From Mytilus galloprovincialis (taxonomy: Eukaryota > Mollusca > Bivalvia > Mytilida > Mytilidae), in the NCBI RefSeq assembly GCF_965363235.1, contig NC_134843.1:43843035-43907034 (forward strand): a stretch of DNA of 64,000 bases. Reading direction: 5' to 3'. Below are positions 1 through 12,118 of this stretch, piece after piece (positions within the stretch are counted from its first letter, which is position 1; each line of letters begins with the position of its first letter). The notes under the pieces were generated by a model. It saw nothing but the letters and a program-made list of their open reading frames with translations, ran no database searches and had not been told where the DNA came from. Made by a program: the position numbers and the translations under genes.

Positions 1-1648
1 GTAAATGTTCTAACACTCAATGTTGATTTTTCTTTAACCTTCATATATTTAAAGTATACTTGTGTTTATTTGCATTTTTGATCTATCGAGCCAGGTTATT
101 TGTTTAAACATCTTTGATAAACATATAAAATTGAAAATAAAAATACGTACTTTTGACAGATATGATTTGTTGACGTACTAATCTACTAAACAAACATAAC
201 GTCATTTTCTATTGTTTAGTCGTACTAGTTTGATATGGCTGTTAAAACTTACGAAAAGAAGGCAGGAATAAAAATTATTGAAAACGAAAGACGCGTTTAA
301 GTGTTCTTGATTTTTCTCCTTTTGATACAAGTTATTTCCCGCTTATTTTTGTATATGATAAATGTCAAATAACTACATATGTTTCTTCCAAAATAATTAA
401 AAGTATTAGGTTATCGGTATTCAAATCTGGAAAACAATTATTTTCATGCATTTTCTTTCGATTTATAAAATATACATTGAATGCATTAAATATGTTCTGA
501 AGTTAAGAAACAAAACGTACCTGTCCTTAGCAGTCCAGGACCTTAAAATTACTGGCAATTTCAATTCTTCATTTATAGGGAAAATGGGGGGGGGGGGGGC
601 TGATATTTAACCCTAGATCGTTGGAATCTAAGTTTAAAATGGTTTTCGTGTAATAAATAACATTTTGTGTTGAATTGAGTATTTTCAATGGTGCAAGTAT
701 AATTTGATTTGACATTCTACAGTCCATAAGTAAAACCAATGACTATTTAACTTTTAACCACTCTTTTGCGAGTCCAATATATTACACAAGAAACAACATA
801 GAAACCTAAAAGATTCCAACATAATTATCACAAGCAATATACAAATGTGGTAAATGTCCAATGACAATCGCGTTTACCTCAGCAACAAATAACTTCAGTC
901 CTCCATTGAATGCCGTACTCTGAGCACCATTATATATATACACACAAAGACAATGACAGTGAATCAATAAGAAATTTGTAAGAAAAGTACACAGAAAGTA
1001 AAGTTACAATTGATAACGAGTAGGCGTTGTGTGTTTTAAAAAACAGATTATTTGTATTGTTCATGAAAGAACCACTTAAAAGCTATATTATGTCACTTTT
1101 CAATGTAAACAAATCAATTTCTTTCTCGGACATGTTTTTTTACTGTTTTCGTGCAATAATGTAGCAATATAATGTTACACGTATTAATAATCATTTGACC
1201 AAAACTTGTCCATTATTGGATTAGTTAAAGCAGTATACAGTTTTAAGTGTTTTTTAAATAGATCCCTATTCAGAAATATTGATGTCATGTTTGCCATGCA
1301 ATTGTACAGATATGGATTAATTCAAATTTATAAATTTTAAAGGAGACAAAAAAAATCGCCATTGTTGTAGTTGCTGTTTTCATGAATAGATACCATTTTT
1401 TAGTATAGTCAATAATGTATATTCTTTTTTAAAGTTATATACTGCAGCCAACACGGGTAATGTTGATCATTTTGTATAATTCAGAATGCATTTTATTAAT
1501 TTGTATGTAAATGTTTTTGGATAAAATGCTTCTATATTTAAGATAAGGTAAGACCTTTTGCATGGTAATCAAGTTTTAAGTATTGCAGAAACTCATGTTT
1601 TTTTTTTCATTATTCATTGGTTGAAATTGGCAATAATTATTTTCACAG
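1..1648. other. AT-rich 5' flank, no gene recognised
   Basis: No open frame or repeat that I can support is visible here. There is a run of 14 G at 586-599. The last bases form a splice acceptor (pyrimidine-rich tract then CAG) directly against the ATG at 1649, so part of this stretch is probably the 5' intron or leader of the gene that follows. Confidence 0.4.
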
Positions 1649-3217
1649 ATGAGTTTGAAACAAGGTCCTGCAAATGGTTTACAAGAAGCCAAAGATCAAG
1701 AAAAGGATAAAAAGAAAAAAAACGAAGATTTTGAACTTTTAATGCAGACTTATATTAAAAACGTGCAAGAAGAGCAATTATTCAGTGAACAAGTCATAGG
1801 AGCTATTTCTAAATGGAAAGAATCTACTGATCTCGAGGAAAGTAGAAAGTCTTATTCAGAAGCAATAAAATCAACAAAAGAAAATTCTCATTTGGATTGT
1901 GTTCAAAGCAAAAACTCCATGTCAACAGTAAAAAGGTCGAGTCGAAAACACACAAAACTTGAATCGAATGTTGAACTACCAGACGGTGTTATAAATCAAT
2001 GTCAAGACGAGAATTCCAAAAATAACATTCCAGAAGAAAATGATAGCAAGGAGTCCGAAAACTTCGCACAATCTTCAGCAACAAAACACGACAAAATAGA
2101 TTCCCTTGAAAGACAAATCAGCGTCCCTCAAGAAAGTAATAACGAAGATAAGGGAATTACAAATAACAGCGAGACTCGGAGAGAAAACGCAACCGATGTT
2201 GCTGATGTAAAAGATGATGGAGATTTTTGTAGTCCAACTCTAAATTTATTAAGAGAAAGTCTCTCCGAAGCCAATGCTGCAGAAAAAAGTCAAATGACGG
2301 TTGAGGTCGCAAGTGAAAGCCAAAATAAACATAACGAAGAGCAATCGACTGCTACACAAGATACCGAAGATCGTCAGATGAGTTGTAATACCAATGAAGA
2401 TGATACGAATAATAATGATGATATAGAAGGAGATAACAATGACACAAATGTGATCCATACAGATGGTGTTCTGAACATCCAACAATCAGTTATTAATGAC
2501 GACACCGAAGAATCTGATAGTAAATATACTGAAAAAGACTCTTGCACCGTAAAGAAAGAGACATTAAATAGTTCAAAAATGTCAACAGAATTCGTATTTG
2601 AAAGCGAAATAGAAAATACTCGAACTAATTCGAATGCAAACATGAACGAACATATCGGTAAAGATAATACCGATATTTCTAAAACAATCAGCAATTCATT
2701 AACAACTAATGAAATGAATGCGCATAATTCAGAAGGAACGAATCAACAGTCGTCAAATAATTTGAACGAGACAAAAACTGTAAATTCTAAAGGCATAAGT
2801 ATGAGTGATGAAAACAATTTCGATACTACAGAAAATAATAGCACAGCCAACCAGACGGGACAACAGGAAAATGTGACAATTACAGACAAAAGAAACTATA
2901 GCAGTCTCGGAGATGGTGGAGACAACATAACCTCAAATGGCATATATCCGTTAGAACGCTGCACTCCAGGGCCAATATTTGAATTTAAAGAAACAAAATT
3001 AACTGCAAACAAAACTGTCAAAAATGTGAATGATCAACAAATATCATCAAGCGTAAAACTTTGGGATGCAGATGACCAAGATCTTCCTCCTCTTTCAAAA
3101 CTACAACGTCAATTTACTAGACTTCACCACGTACCTTGTGAAAATCATGTGCATGATAAAAAAGAATCAGCTGACTACAAATTTGGAGATGGTACTCTCT
3201 TTTTTGAAGAGAATAAG
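1649..3217 (+). CDS. Uncharacterised Asn/Ser/Glu-rich protein, large exon
   Basis: This is the longest open frame in the window. It gives 523 codons up to a splice donor (AAG|GTAAAT) at 3217/3218, which I prefer to reading on into the intron. The ATG touches a splice acceptor (TTTCACAG|ATG), so it may be the true start after a 5' leader intron or an internal Met. Residues 1-75 are charged and helical in look, starting with a Lys-rich stretch. Residues about 75-430 are low complexity, rich in Asn, Ser, Thr, Glu and Asp, with no Cys pattern or membrane segment. Residues about 430-523 look more ordered: a CTPGP motif, then LWDADDQDLPPLSKLQRQF around 471-489, then a GDGTLFFEEN end. I do not recognise the family. 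The mix of disordered acidic body and ordered ends suggests an intracellular scaffold or nuclear protein, but that is a guess. Confidence 0.75.
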
Positions 3218-3811
3218 GTAAATTTTGTTATTTACTTTCTAAAAATAATCAATATGACGTAAATTATTTTCAATTACAATTTTTTTTTTTTAAAGTTTTA
3301 TTAAATGTTTTTACAAACATTGATTGCATTTAGTTTCGAAAGTACCTCTTCAAGGATTTCCCAAAACAGTGATACAATATTGTCATGATGTGAATCAAAC
3401 ATTACACTAAAATCTATCAAAGCTATTTAAAAGACGAGGTAATTGTTTATGAATTGTACCAGTACAGGAGATACCAAAGAGATATTCAAATTCATTTTTC
3501 GCAGACAAACTAACAACGCCATGTCAAAATGAAATATCAGTCAACAAAATACACAGAAGACTGAGTAACACAGAGACCACTAACATACTTCATTTTTGGA
3601 AGCTTTATACTTATTTATATTTTTATCTCGAACGTAATTTGTTAATGTTTTTTTTTTTCTTTTCTTTCGAGAAATGCGTGTCGTACCGCTGTAGGTAAAC
3701 TCCAGGTTTCAGCGGTTGATGGACAGTACTACGATAGTTGCATGATGAAACTGACACATTATCATTGATATTTACAGTTTATACATCACTTAGCTCTATC
3801 AAATCTACTTA

Positions 3812-5070
3812 GGGGACGACCATTTGATATTCTGGGGGGGGGGGGGCAGGAGGATTTTGAAAATAGATAACTCAGCCTTGATAATCACAAAAATAAATGG
3901 TTTGTTCTGTGGTAGTTTGAAAATAAATTACCTGACTTGCAATGTATAGAAAATAAATAACTCAGCAGGTCTAATCGAAAGTATGAGATGGCACCAGATT
4001 CTTCATAAATTCATCTTTTTTCCCAAAAAAAATCGGGAAACACTTCCCAAATTTTTTAATAACAAAAGTATAAATATTATTTAAATATACTTGAAATGTC
4101 TGAAAATTGGTTTTATTTAACTTGAAGTATATTGTCTCAGGAAACCTTACCTCACCTTTATTTTAACAGGGCCGTAACTCCATGTAGGAAATTTCAAAAC
4201 CAAACGCTTGTCTCCATATCAAATTGTGTTCACGGCCCTGCAAGAAGAAAGTTCTGTTTTCCCTCAGACTTATAGCCCTGATTTTTCGGGATCAATGTTT
4301 CTTATTTATTTGTCTTTTGTTCATTGATTGCCCTTCTGTATTCTGTTAGTGTTGCATTCCTTTTGTAATCTAGTAATTTTGTTATGAACTTGATCATGAG
4401 TTAAAAAAAAACAGCAGCCACAGGCTTAACTATGTGAATTCCATTTTTGCTTTATCAGGCACATTGGTCTTTTGATGTTTTCCCTAGAAACTTCAGTCTT
4501 ACACTGAATTTATACATTTTGCTTTGAGACCAAAATATTGTCAAAAAATTATTAAAACAAAACTTCATTTTCAGATTATGAAAGGGTCTTCCGAACACCC
4601 AGAGAGCATGATTTTGCATCATTTGTTCTATAGCTTCTTGGGCCTTCAGTGGTTCCAAAACCCTTCAAAAAAATTTTGCCTCGCTCCGTTCGGCGTAGTA
4701 GGTTTGCAAAAACATTTAAAAGTGCCTAGTTATAACTAAACTTAATACTATGTGTATATGCAGTTGGGAATTTAAAAGATTCATTTCTGTAGAGGGGGAT
4801 GGTTAATCTAATTAAATGTTACATAATGACTTGACTATACTATATGTATTATTTATAAACAAAACATTTAAAAAATTGTATGTTTTCGAATATCAAAAAT
4901 ATAGTTGTGAAAATGAATAATCAGTCCCTTGCTTTAATGAAAATGAAAAATCTTGCTTCAATAGTGCAGAAAATGAATAATCTGTCCTCTTAGTTTGCAA
5001 AAATAAATAACCGATCAAAAACAAATCCTCCTGCCCCCCCCCCCCCCCAGAATATCAAATGGTCGTCCCC
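3812..5070. mobile_element. 1.26-kb non-autonomous DNA transposon with inverted ends and TTA target duplication
   Basis: The left end GGGGACGACCATTTGATATT and its exact reverse complement at the right end (5051-5070) bound the element, and both are flanked by TTA (3809-3811 and 5071-5073). Inside each end is a G tract (13 G at 3834-3846) or its C complement (15 C at 5034-5048), then an AGGAGGATTT motif and a diverged AAAATAAATAA-rich stretch. No transposase frame is present, so it must be moved in trans. It lies in the intron of the gene starting at 1649. Confidence 0.8.
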
Positions 5071-5073
5071 TTA

Positions 5074-7029
5074 ATAACTTTTTTTAGAAACGAGGTTCTT
5101 ATTACCGGACTTATTCGAACAAAGTTGTTTTCTTTACTCATTTATTTAAATGAATTTTATGCTTTTGGTACATGCAGCTATATGATATTTTTAACTGATG
5201 GCAACCCTTCTCTCCTATTTACTAAATATGAATTAATATGTCCTCTAAAAAGCACATTCCTATAAAATTATATCAAATTTCTTTATTGAAGCCAAAAGAT
5301 TCATATCAAGTCATTCTAAACTAAAGGATTTATAGAAAGTATCGATATTAGCTGAATAATATCTAGCTTGCTTTTTTAATCTCTGGTCGCAAATCATCGA
5401 ATACAGGATATAAGAAATTACTATAACTCTACTATAAGTAAAGTTTTCAATACTTCAAGAAGTGACTATGGTATAGGAATTAAGTCAATCTGAACTTTAC
5501 CTATTCTTATTCGCAACTTAAAAGGGAACTATTTACGAGATATATTGTTCAATTATTCATGAAAGTAAAATAGTGAATACCAATTAACTTTTGGCAGCCA
5601 GTATGGTTCAATTTGTCAAATGTAACTAAGAAACATTGATGATGAATTATTCACTTGTTAGTGAATAATTCGACTTTATTGAATCTGCATTTATGTGAAC
5701 TTCAATTTAACGCCTTAACAAAAATGGATAACACATGCACTGTGCGTGTTCGAGTATTTAAAGGGGAGAAATGTCAACATTACATATTATCAGGCACATG
5801 CCCTGTAAATTGTTTATCTTTGACTTTTTATAATTTTCATAAATATTTTACATGGAATATTAGAATTTGAGTAAAATAGGTGAACACGAAATTGACAGCT
5901 AGTGTCCCTTTAATATATATATTACTAAGAAAATTCGGATATCAGAGCAGTGTGTTACATGTATTATATTGCTGCCGTATCTTGCTATCATCGTGTAATG
6001 TTGTTGTTTAATTTAGATATATTTAATAAAGAAATATTTTTTGTATATTATTTGAAATACTTTTCTGTACAAAGTGCAATTAGGTTCGAAGCATACATCT
6101 GAAATTGATTTATTTTCATTTTTGTTTTTAATTTTGAACATAACGTTATTTTTTATATACGTTAATATATATAGAGATTCACATTATACATTAATAGTTA
6201 TTCAGTTAATAATTAAAAACGTGACAATTATGTTTTTGTTAAGCAAAACGGTTTTCCTATCTGAAATTAAAGTTTATTTATAAAGTTAAATCTAAAATTA
6301 TTCTGTGTAATAATCTAAGTTGGGATTAATATATGTATCTCAATAAAACGAAGGAGATAAGAAATTTGTTTCTATCAGAAGTAAGTATTTACATGATTAG
6401 TAAATCCAGTCTCAGTAAATATCTAAAAGAAAAATACTTGTGTTCAATTGAATGACTTTAAGGAACGTTCATATATCCATGAAAAACAAAGAAAACAGGT
6501 AAGATCTCATATAATTTTGATTTTTTTAAGTTTAACAATCACGGTTTTCATAACCCACATAGGCTAATTTGATAGGTGTAATTCGGTTGATATATCAAAG
6601 TGTAATTAAGTGTCATACAAGTGGGGATAACTCGAAGTTATTTATTAAGAATATGAAAATAGGTTTGTAATTGATTCAAATACTGGCATCGAGTCCAATG
6701 GTAAAAGTATATTCAATTTAAAAATCTGATTCCATATTTCCGTACACCATGAGTTGCGTTTGGTATATAATAGAAGTTAAGTCATCCATGAATTCTCCTA
6801 TCCAGAAGAAAACCAATGGGTGTTCGTTAGGCTGTCCTAGCTGTATGAATGCATAGTCATGTCCGCGGTTGAAACGACGACGTTTTATCCGATCTGCATA
6901 ATAACTATGTGATGGTATCTGTAAGTTGTGAGGTTCAATGGAAAGATTTTAGTATATGTACCTATGCAACATACCCTCGTTGTAAGAGCAGTCCAAATGT
7001 TCCTCCCTGGCTCCATCCCGACCGATTTA
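5074..7029. other. Intronic AT-rich DNA, nothing recognised
   Basis: This is presumed intron between the two exons of the first gene. Only short open frames occur, with no motif or splice context that I can support. Further exons cannot be excluded. Confidence 0.35.
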
Positions 7030-7112
7030 CACGACCTTTTATTGTTATTGTTTATTATCCTAAATATGCATGAAACATTTGCCACCTCTCGTTTAGCAAA
7101 CAACATTGACCA
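7030..7112 (+). repeat. Degenerate end of the dispersed repeat also seen at 50.7 and 59.9 kb
   Basis: The stretch reads as ATATGCATGAAACATTTGCC followed by a damaged form of the TGGACGTTAAGCAACCAAC end. That end closes the copy at 50668-51629 and, on the opposite strand, opens the copy at 59908-60346. Confidence 0.55.
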
Positions 7113-7383
7113 ATACACTGTTTATAAATTTATACTAAACAATGCGTTTTATAATAGAATACAAGTATTGCAAATACTTAGTATGTCAAAAAAGTGACAG
7201 TCCGATAAAATTATTGCAATATCAATTAGGTCGGATACATTGTTGAGCAAACGGACAAGGTTTAACAAAATATGTCCAAACAGGTTTTACAAGATAATTT
7301 GCAGATAAAATCTATGAATAATCTGATTAGTTTATGATTGTGACAAACAACCAATGTATTCAATAAAAATAAAACATAAATCT

Positions 7384-7585
7384 TTGCACAATAAAGGCAA
7401 CAGTAGTATACCGCTGTTCAAAACTCATAAATCCATGGACAAAAAACAAAATCGGAGTAACAAACTAAAACCGAGGGAAACGCATCAAATAAAAGAGGAG
7501 AACAACCACACAACATTAAAATGTGACACACACAGAAACGGACTAAGCATTAGACAAATCCTATGAGAATAACAAATACAACATG
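7384..7585 (+). repeat. Dispersed repeat fragment
   Basis: The stretch starts AACAGTAGTATACCGCTGTT and continues with AAACTAAAACCGAGGGAAAC. I associate these strings with a repeat common in mussel genomes, from memory and not checked. It lies in the intron just before the terminal exon. Confidence 0.45.
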
Positions 7586-7643
7586 CAAACTAAGACCATT
7601 TAGTTGTGCGTGTTACCTTAATTATATTTGTCATTTTTTACAG

Positions 7644-7982
7644 AAACTTCTGCATACATCTCGGGTGGATAAAATAATAATGGATCTGTATTTCGCCCAA
7701 AAAGCTGACTATTCAGTACATAAAGACAGACTAACATATCAGTATTTCAATACGAATGTTGGGTTTGCAAGATCATCTACAAAGCTGGACGCTTCCAAAG
7801 AATTTATCTTCGGTAGACAGAACACCACGATTGACTGTAAATTTGCTGAAACCTTAAAGAGAATTGATTTGAATAAAACAAGGGAAAATTCCTTTTTCCT
7901 TCCGTCTCCTAGAAGTCAGTGTAGAAAAGTGAAGGCCTACGCAAATCTTCAGAAGAAACTTGCATATGTTTTGAAACAATAA
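7644..7982 (+). CDS. Probable terminal exon of the gene beginning at 1649
   Basis: A pyrimidine-rich acceptor (TTTTTTACAG) precedes position 7644, and from there an open frame of 112 codons runs to TAA at 7980-7982. The exon begins in phase 0, matching the phase-0 end of the 1649-3217 exon, so a direct splice would give a protein of about 635 residues. The segment is basic. It contains FGRQNTTIDCKFAETLKRID in its middle and ends FFLPSPRSQCRKVKAYANLQ followed by KKLAYVLKQ. Candidate AATAAA signals follow at 8278-8283 and 8344-8349. I do not recognise the family. An upstream in-frame extension to 7563 exists but contains the acceptor, so I treat it as intron. Extra exons between the two are possible. 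Confidence 0.5.
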   Translation, partial: KLLHTSRVDKIIMDLYFAQKADYSVHKDRLTYQYFNTNVGFARSSTKLDASKEFIFGRQNTTIDCKFAETLKRIDLNKTRENSFFLPSPRSQCRKVKAYANLQKKLAYVLKQ

Positions 7983-8349
7983 TATTATCGGTTACGTGTC
8001 AAAGTATTTATAGTAATGATCTGTGAATTATGAAATTGATATGTTTAATTTCCAGTTCAAGCGAGTGTAAGATTACATATCTGTGAAATTGAATATTTAT
8101 GTATGTGCATCAATGCAGTTTTGATACTCTCAATAGTTTAAAATTTTCGATAATTCTAATTATTCCCTTAATTTACATGTTGATATTTAAAACAAGCTTG
8201 ACGTTATTTTTAGAAATACATCACAATTACGGCGCGTCATACTTGGAATTATTCTTGGAAATGAAATATTTGGTCATAATAAATAGATATTCGTCAAGAC
8301 GAATGCAATCCAATATTATGAGGGGTATGCTTATTTGATAAAGAATAAA

Positions 8350-9242
8350 TAAATCCTGTAACAGCAGCAATGTTCTAACAGCTGGTTTATTTTCTTTTAA
8401 AGGGCTTCAGCTACGAGATAAAGACAACTATGCATTTTTTACAATCCTTAATGAGAGAGACATAGCGAAATAAAACTTCACTTTTAGCAGCCAGTTTGGT
8501 TCGGTTTTGTTAGAATACGCATAGAAACGTATTCATGTGAACCTCTTAGCTAGAGATGGGTTACACATGAACTAGACGTGTTGATGTTGTAAAGGGAAAA
8601 GAATGTCAACATTGAAAGTAAAACAAATGTAAACCATTTGATTGACTGATTCGATCTGCAAAAACTCATTGTTTTACAGGTAAAATCGATTATCAATATA
8701 TTGTTTAACCAATAATATGAAATCAAATAGACCTATAAAAATCCAATCCACGAGTTTGCTATTTATTTATATCTATGTTTATGTTTCGAACGGATTATCT
8801 TACCGTCGCCGGACTACGAAAGGTCACCTTAATGGTAAATAAGATGTCGTCTAGACTAAAATACTAACAAAATGCTGATACAAAATCTCCAGTTTATGCA
8901 TCATAAATTGTTTTTTGTAGACTTTTTTTATGTGAATATACGTTTCAGTATGTTATAAGTCGAATATGAGAATTTGAGTCAAATCGGTGTACATGTATTT
9001 GACAGCTAGTGCCTCATTAAAACATTATATGGGAGATGAATTTTATGTACAGTTTTATTAAATTGTGTAAAAATTGGATTCGTAGAACAAATGATATCTG
9101 TTCACAAAATAATTATATGTCCATAAAACATGGAATCTATATAAAATTTGTATACCAAATCTTTTTAAGCGGTTTGTCTCCGAATAGACGATTGTCTGAA
9201 GTATTAAATTATCATAAATAGTTATTGTATGTTTTAAACCAT
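8350..9242. other. Intergenic DNA, nothing recognised
   Basis: AT-rich sequence with no open frame or repeat that I can support. Confidence 0.3.
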
Positions 9243-9318
9243 GGCGTTGTCAGTTTATTTTCGATTTATGAGTCTGACTGTCCCTCTGGTATCTTTCGTC
9301 CCTCTTTTATGTACACTA
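9243..9318 (+). mobile_element. PLE-family 3' tail fragment
   Basis: It contains GGCGTTGTCAGTTTATTTTC and CTGGTATCTTTCGTCCCTCT, the last part of the tail that follows the reverse transcriptase frame in the fuller copies at 10.3 and 41 kb. No coding part is attached. Confidence 0.7.
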
Positions 9319-9724
9319 GAACACACCCGCGAAATCGCGGGCATACAGCCTGTGAACTGTTGTAGGATGATTTTTTGTAAAAGATATTATGTATGAAGAA
9401 TTTCATAAAAGGTACCAAAAGCCCTCTCCCTTTTAAGTCCGATATTTGTTTCCTTTCTGTTAAATTCAATTCATTTTCGTGTTTCTGGCCTCAGACCACA
9501 ATTATTCTTCTCCTTTGCTACAATACTTCGTTAAATCAAATTAAAAATTTGCACCGTTTCAAACATGTAATAAATGTAACTGCTTGTATATAGACCATTA
9601 TGAGTCTAACAAAAAAAATGCTTCTAGGACAACCCATCAGTGCTTTTTCTTTTAAGAGCCTTATCAACATGCTATTGGTAGGATATGAATCATGTATTAA
9701 TGACTAAGACCGACTAAGGCTAAT

Positions 9725-9912
9725 TTTAGGGGTGGTCGGAGGGGTCCTGATCCAAAAATCCCGGGCTTATAACCATGAAATCCCGAGATGCAGAATTTAA
9801 AGAAATTCATATCCCGAAATCGAAAAATATATTCCCTGATCCCGTAAGGATCAATCCCCAAATCCCGAGCTTAAAAACACCCGATCCCGACGCCCCGAAA
9901 AAGGTCCTGCCT
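9725..9912 (+). repeat. ATCCCG-rich dispersed repeat, copy 1
   Basis: About 190 bp carry repeated ATCCCG/AAATCCCGAGC motifs, including ATCCCGAGCTTAAAAACACC. A second copy in the same orientation is at 25015-25213. The internal repetition suggests a small satellite-like or MITE-type element. Confidence 0.65.
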
Positions 9913-10169
9913 CCCTCTAATCTCTACCTTAAATGACTATTTTTCCTTTCAACAATATTTTGTTTTGTCCCATTTATGGGCATTATGTTTTCTAGTCTGT
10001 GCATCCATGCGTTCGGTCGTCCGTCCGGCCGTCTGTCCCGCTTCAGGTTAAAGTTTTTGGTCGAGGTAGTTTTAGATGAAGTTGAACATGTTTTACTTAT
10101 TTTAATATATATATGCAAGTGTCATGACCCCTTAAATAGTAAACATTTCAAAGAAACAGTAGACAGAAT

Positions 10170-10203
10170 CAGGGACTTTCTATACTAACATAGAAAGTCC
10201 CTG
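10170..10203. mobile_element. 34-bp perfect hairpin inserted with 7-bp target duplication
   Basis: The arms CAGGGACTTTCTAT and its exact complement enclose a 6-base loop ACTAAC. ACAGAAT flanks both sides (10163-10169 and 10204-10210) and occurs once in the matching place of the second tandem unit. The CAGGG terminus recalls hAT-type ends, although hAT duplications are usually 8 bp. Confidence 0.75.
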
Positions 10204-10258
10204 ACAGAATACAGAGAGTCTCGATCTATATATTAAAGTAGTATAATCGTAGTTTACA

Positions 10259-10702
10259 AGTTCACAAGGAAGCTATTAAACCAAGAGTTCCAAATGGTGA
10301 AGTTGAAATCATCCCTTCGTAAATTTTACGGACACCATCACGAGTTGGTTGACCGTTATGGAATAACCGTTTCACAAATGATATCGGATATGTTCCTTAC
10401 GTCGTAACTACAATCCCCTTCCCTTTCATGAATGTGACCTACCGAATTAAACCATTTACCGGATTTGTTATCACATAAGCAACACGACGGGTGCCGCATG
10501 TGGAGCAGGATCTGCTTACCCTTCCGGAGCATCTGAGATCATCCCTAGTTTTTGGTGGGGTTCGTGTTGTTTATTCTTTAGTTTTCTATGTTGTGTCGTG
10601 TGTGCTGTTGTTTGTTTGTCTTTTTCATTTTTTAGCCATGGCGTTGTCAGTTTGTTTTAGATTTATGAGTTTGACTGTCCCTTTGGTATCTTTCGTCCCT
10701 CT
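10259..10702 (+). mobile_element. 5'-truncated PLE insertion with TTTACA target duplication
   Basis: The coding part is the last roughly 45 codons of the reverse transcriptase protein (TRKLLNQEFQMVKLKSSLRK ... DRYGITVSQMISDMFLTS, stop near 10408). It is followed by the family tail (ACACGACGGGTGCCGCATGT, ATGGCGTTGTCAG, TTTCGTCCCTC). TTTACA flanks both ends (10253-10258 and 10703-10708) and is single in the neighbouring tandem unit, so both borders are exact. Severe 5' truncation fits target-primed reverse transcription. Confidence 0.85.
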
Positions 10703-11139
10703 TTTACATGTAGATAAACGCGAAAAATAATTGTCCTCTCTAAGGAGGTATAATAGTTGTGGTTCTTGCGATCTAAACACAATGATATGGAGAACGCTCT
10801 AAATGGCTTATTTATTTTTCATTTTTGTTATCTATCATACGATTGGGTGTACATGTGTCACATGTTTTACTTATTTTACTATATATGCAACTGGTATGAC
10901 CCCTTAAATAGTAAACATTTCAAAGGAAACAGTAGACAGAATACAGAGAGTATCTATATATTAAAGTAGTGTAATCGTGGTTTACATGTAGATAAAAGCG
11001 AAAAATAATTGTCCTCTATAAGGAGGTATAATAGTTGTGGTCCTTGCGATCTAAACACCATTATATTGAGAACGCTCTGATTTGCTTCTTTATTTTTCAT
11101 TTTTGTTATCTATCATACGATTGGTTGTATTTATGCATG

Positions 11140-11599
11140 TTTCAAACCGGAAATCATATCTACGACTAATAGTCAGTCTGATGACGGAATCATATCCGGA
11201 CTCATTTTTGTTGTTTTTCTCCCAAAATAACGCAATCTGAATAATCATAAGAATGGATGACAAATGCGACTATGCATGTTACCTATAGGACACAGAGTCA
11301 TGATGATTGGTTTATTGTGGAAGAAAGAGAAGCGACACACAAAATGAGGTCTTCTCGTTTAATAGTATAGATTATAACTTCATATGATAATTGCTTCATT
11401 AATTAAAGTAACCCCAAATAAAGATACGTAGCTGATTATTACCGTCTACGTTTTGTTCGTAGGCTGAAATGGTTTTGTATTCAGTTTTTCTAATATTAAT
11501 GACAACTCGGACACGGCCAACTCGCACCACTCTCGGTAATTTTTACAACTTTCATCACTTTATCAAACATGCACCATTAAAAAAAAGATATATAACAAT
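11140..11599. other. Non-coding DNA, nothing recognised
   Basis: No supported gene or repeat. Short direct repeats only. Confidence 0.3.
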
Positions 11600-11960
11600 C
11601 TCGAAGGTATGTGTTTAATCATTAGATTGTTTTCTTCTTCTCTATTTAAATTCCCCTTTCAGTGTTACTCAGAAACAGAACTTGCACTACTTAACAAAAA
11701 CACCACTGAAGAAATGAAGAAATTTTTTTATCATCAGAGAGTTCTAAATTGTCTTTTCTTTGTTATTTCCTTTGTTCTTGGGGCACCCATATCACACAAA
11801 GACAGAACTTGATTTGCACCTTTCGATAAAAAAAAAGATACTACCAACTAGCACTACTGAGAAATGTTTTAATCATCAGTGTTCTATGTTGTTTTTTTTC
11901 TTCTCTGAGTTATTTACTTCTTTCTAGAGCACCTGTGTAACACCGAGAAAGAAGCTCATA
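11600..11960 (+). repeat. Diverged direct repeat, unit about 170 bp
   Basis: The segment around 11710-11805 (GAAATGAAGAAA, ATCATCAGAGAGTTCT, GGCACCCATATCACACAAAG) recurs in looser form at 11855-11955 (GAAATGTTTTAATCATCAGT, GAGCACCTGTGTAACACCGA). Function unknown. Confidence 0.4.
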
Positions 11961-12118
11961 ATTCAAAACTTCTATGGAAGAAGAACTTACTAATACAAAA
12001 ATACCAACATAATGCAACAGTGAATAAAAACAGTTTGAGATACACGAACCCAAGCTGTGTGTCCCAAAAACATTTCTAGTAGTCTTCAAGTCGTATTTTT
12101 CTAGTACGTAAATAAAAA

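Larger units (their letters stand above)
10087..11128 (+). repeat. Two-unit tandem duplication, unit about 270 bp, first unit interrupted
   Basis: Unit 2 (10862-11128) runs from CATGTTTTACTTATTTTACT through AAATAGTAAACATTTCAAAG to the CGATTGGTTG end. Unit 1 is the same sequence split in two (10087-10258 and 10703-10856) by a PLE insertion, and it also carries a 34-bp hairpin insertion. Unit 2 therefore serves as the empty site for both. Confidence 0.85.

Noticed and set aside
2249..2694. Minus-strand open frames opposite the first exon
   Set aside because: They mirror the low-complexity plus-strand coding sequence and have no independent motif.
10491..10730. Frames starting MPHVEQDLL and similar (also 12562, 26593, 38415, 39163, 41833)
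   Set aside because: These are chance translations of the PLE untranslated tail. They differ in frame between copies and follow the true stop codon.
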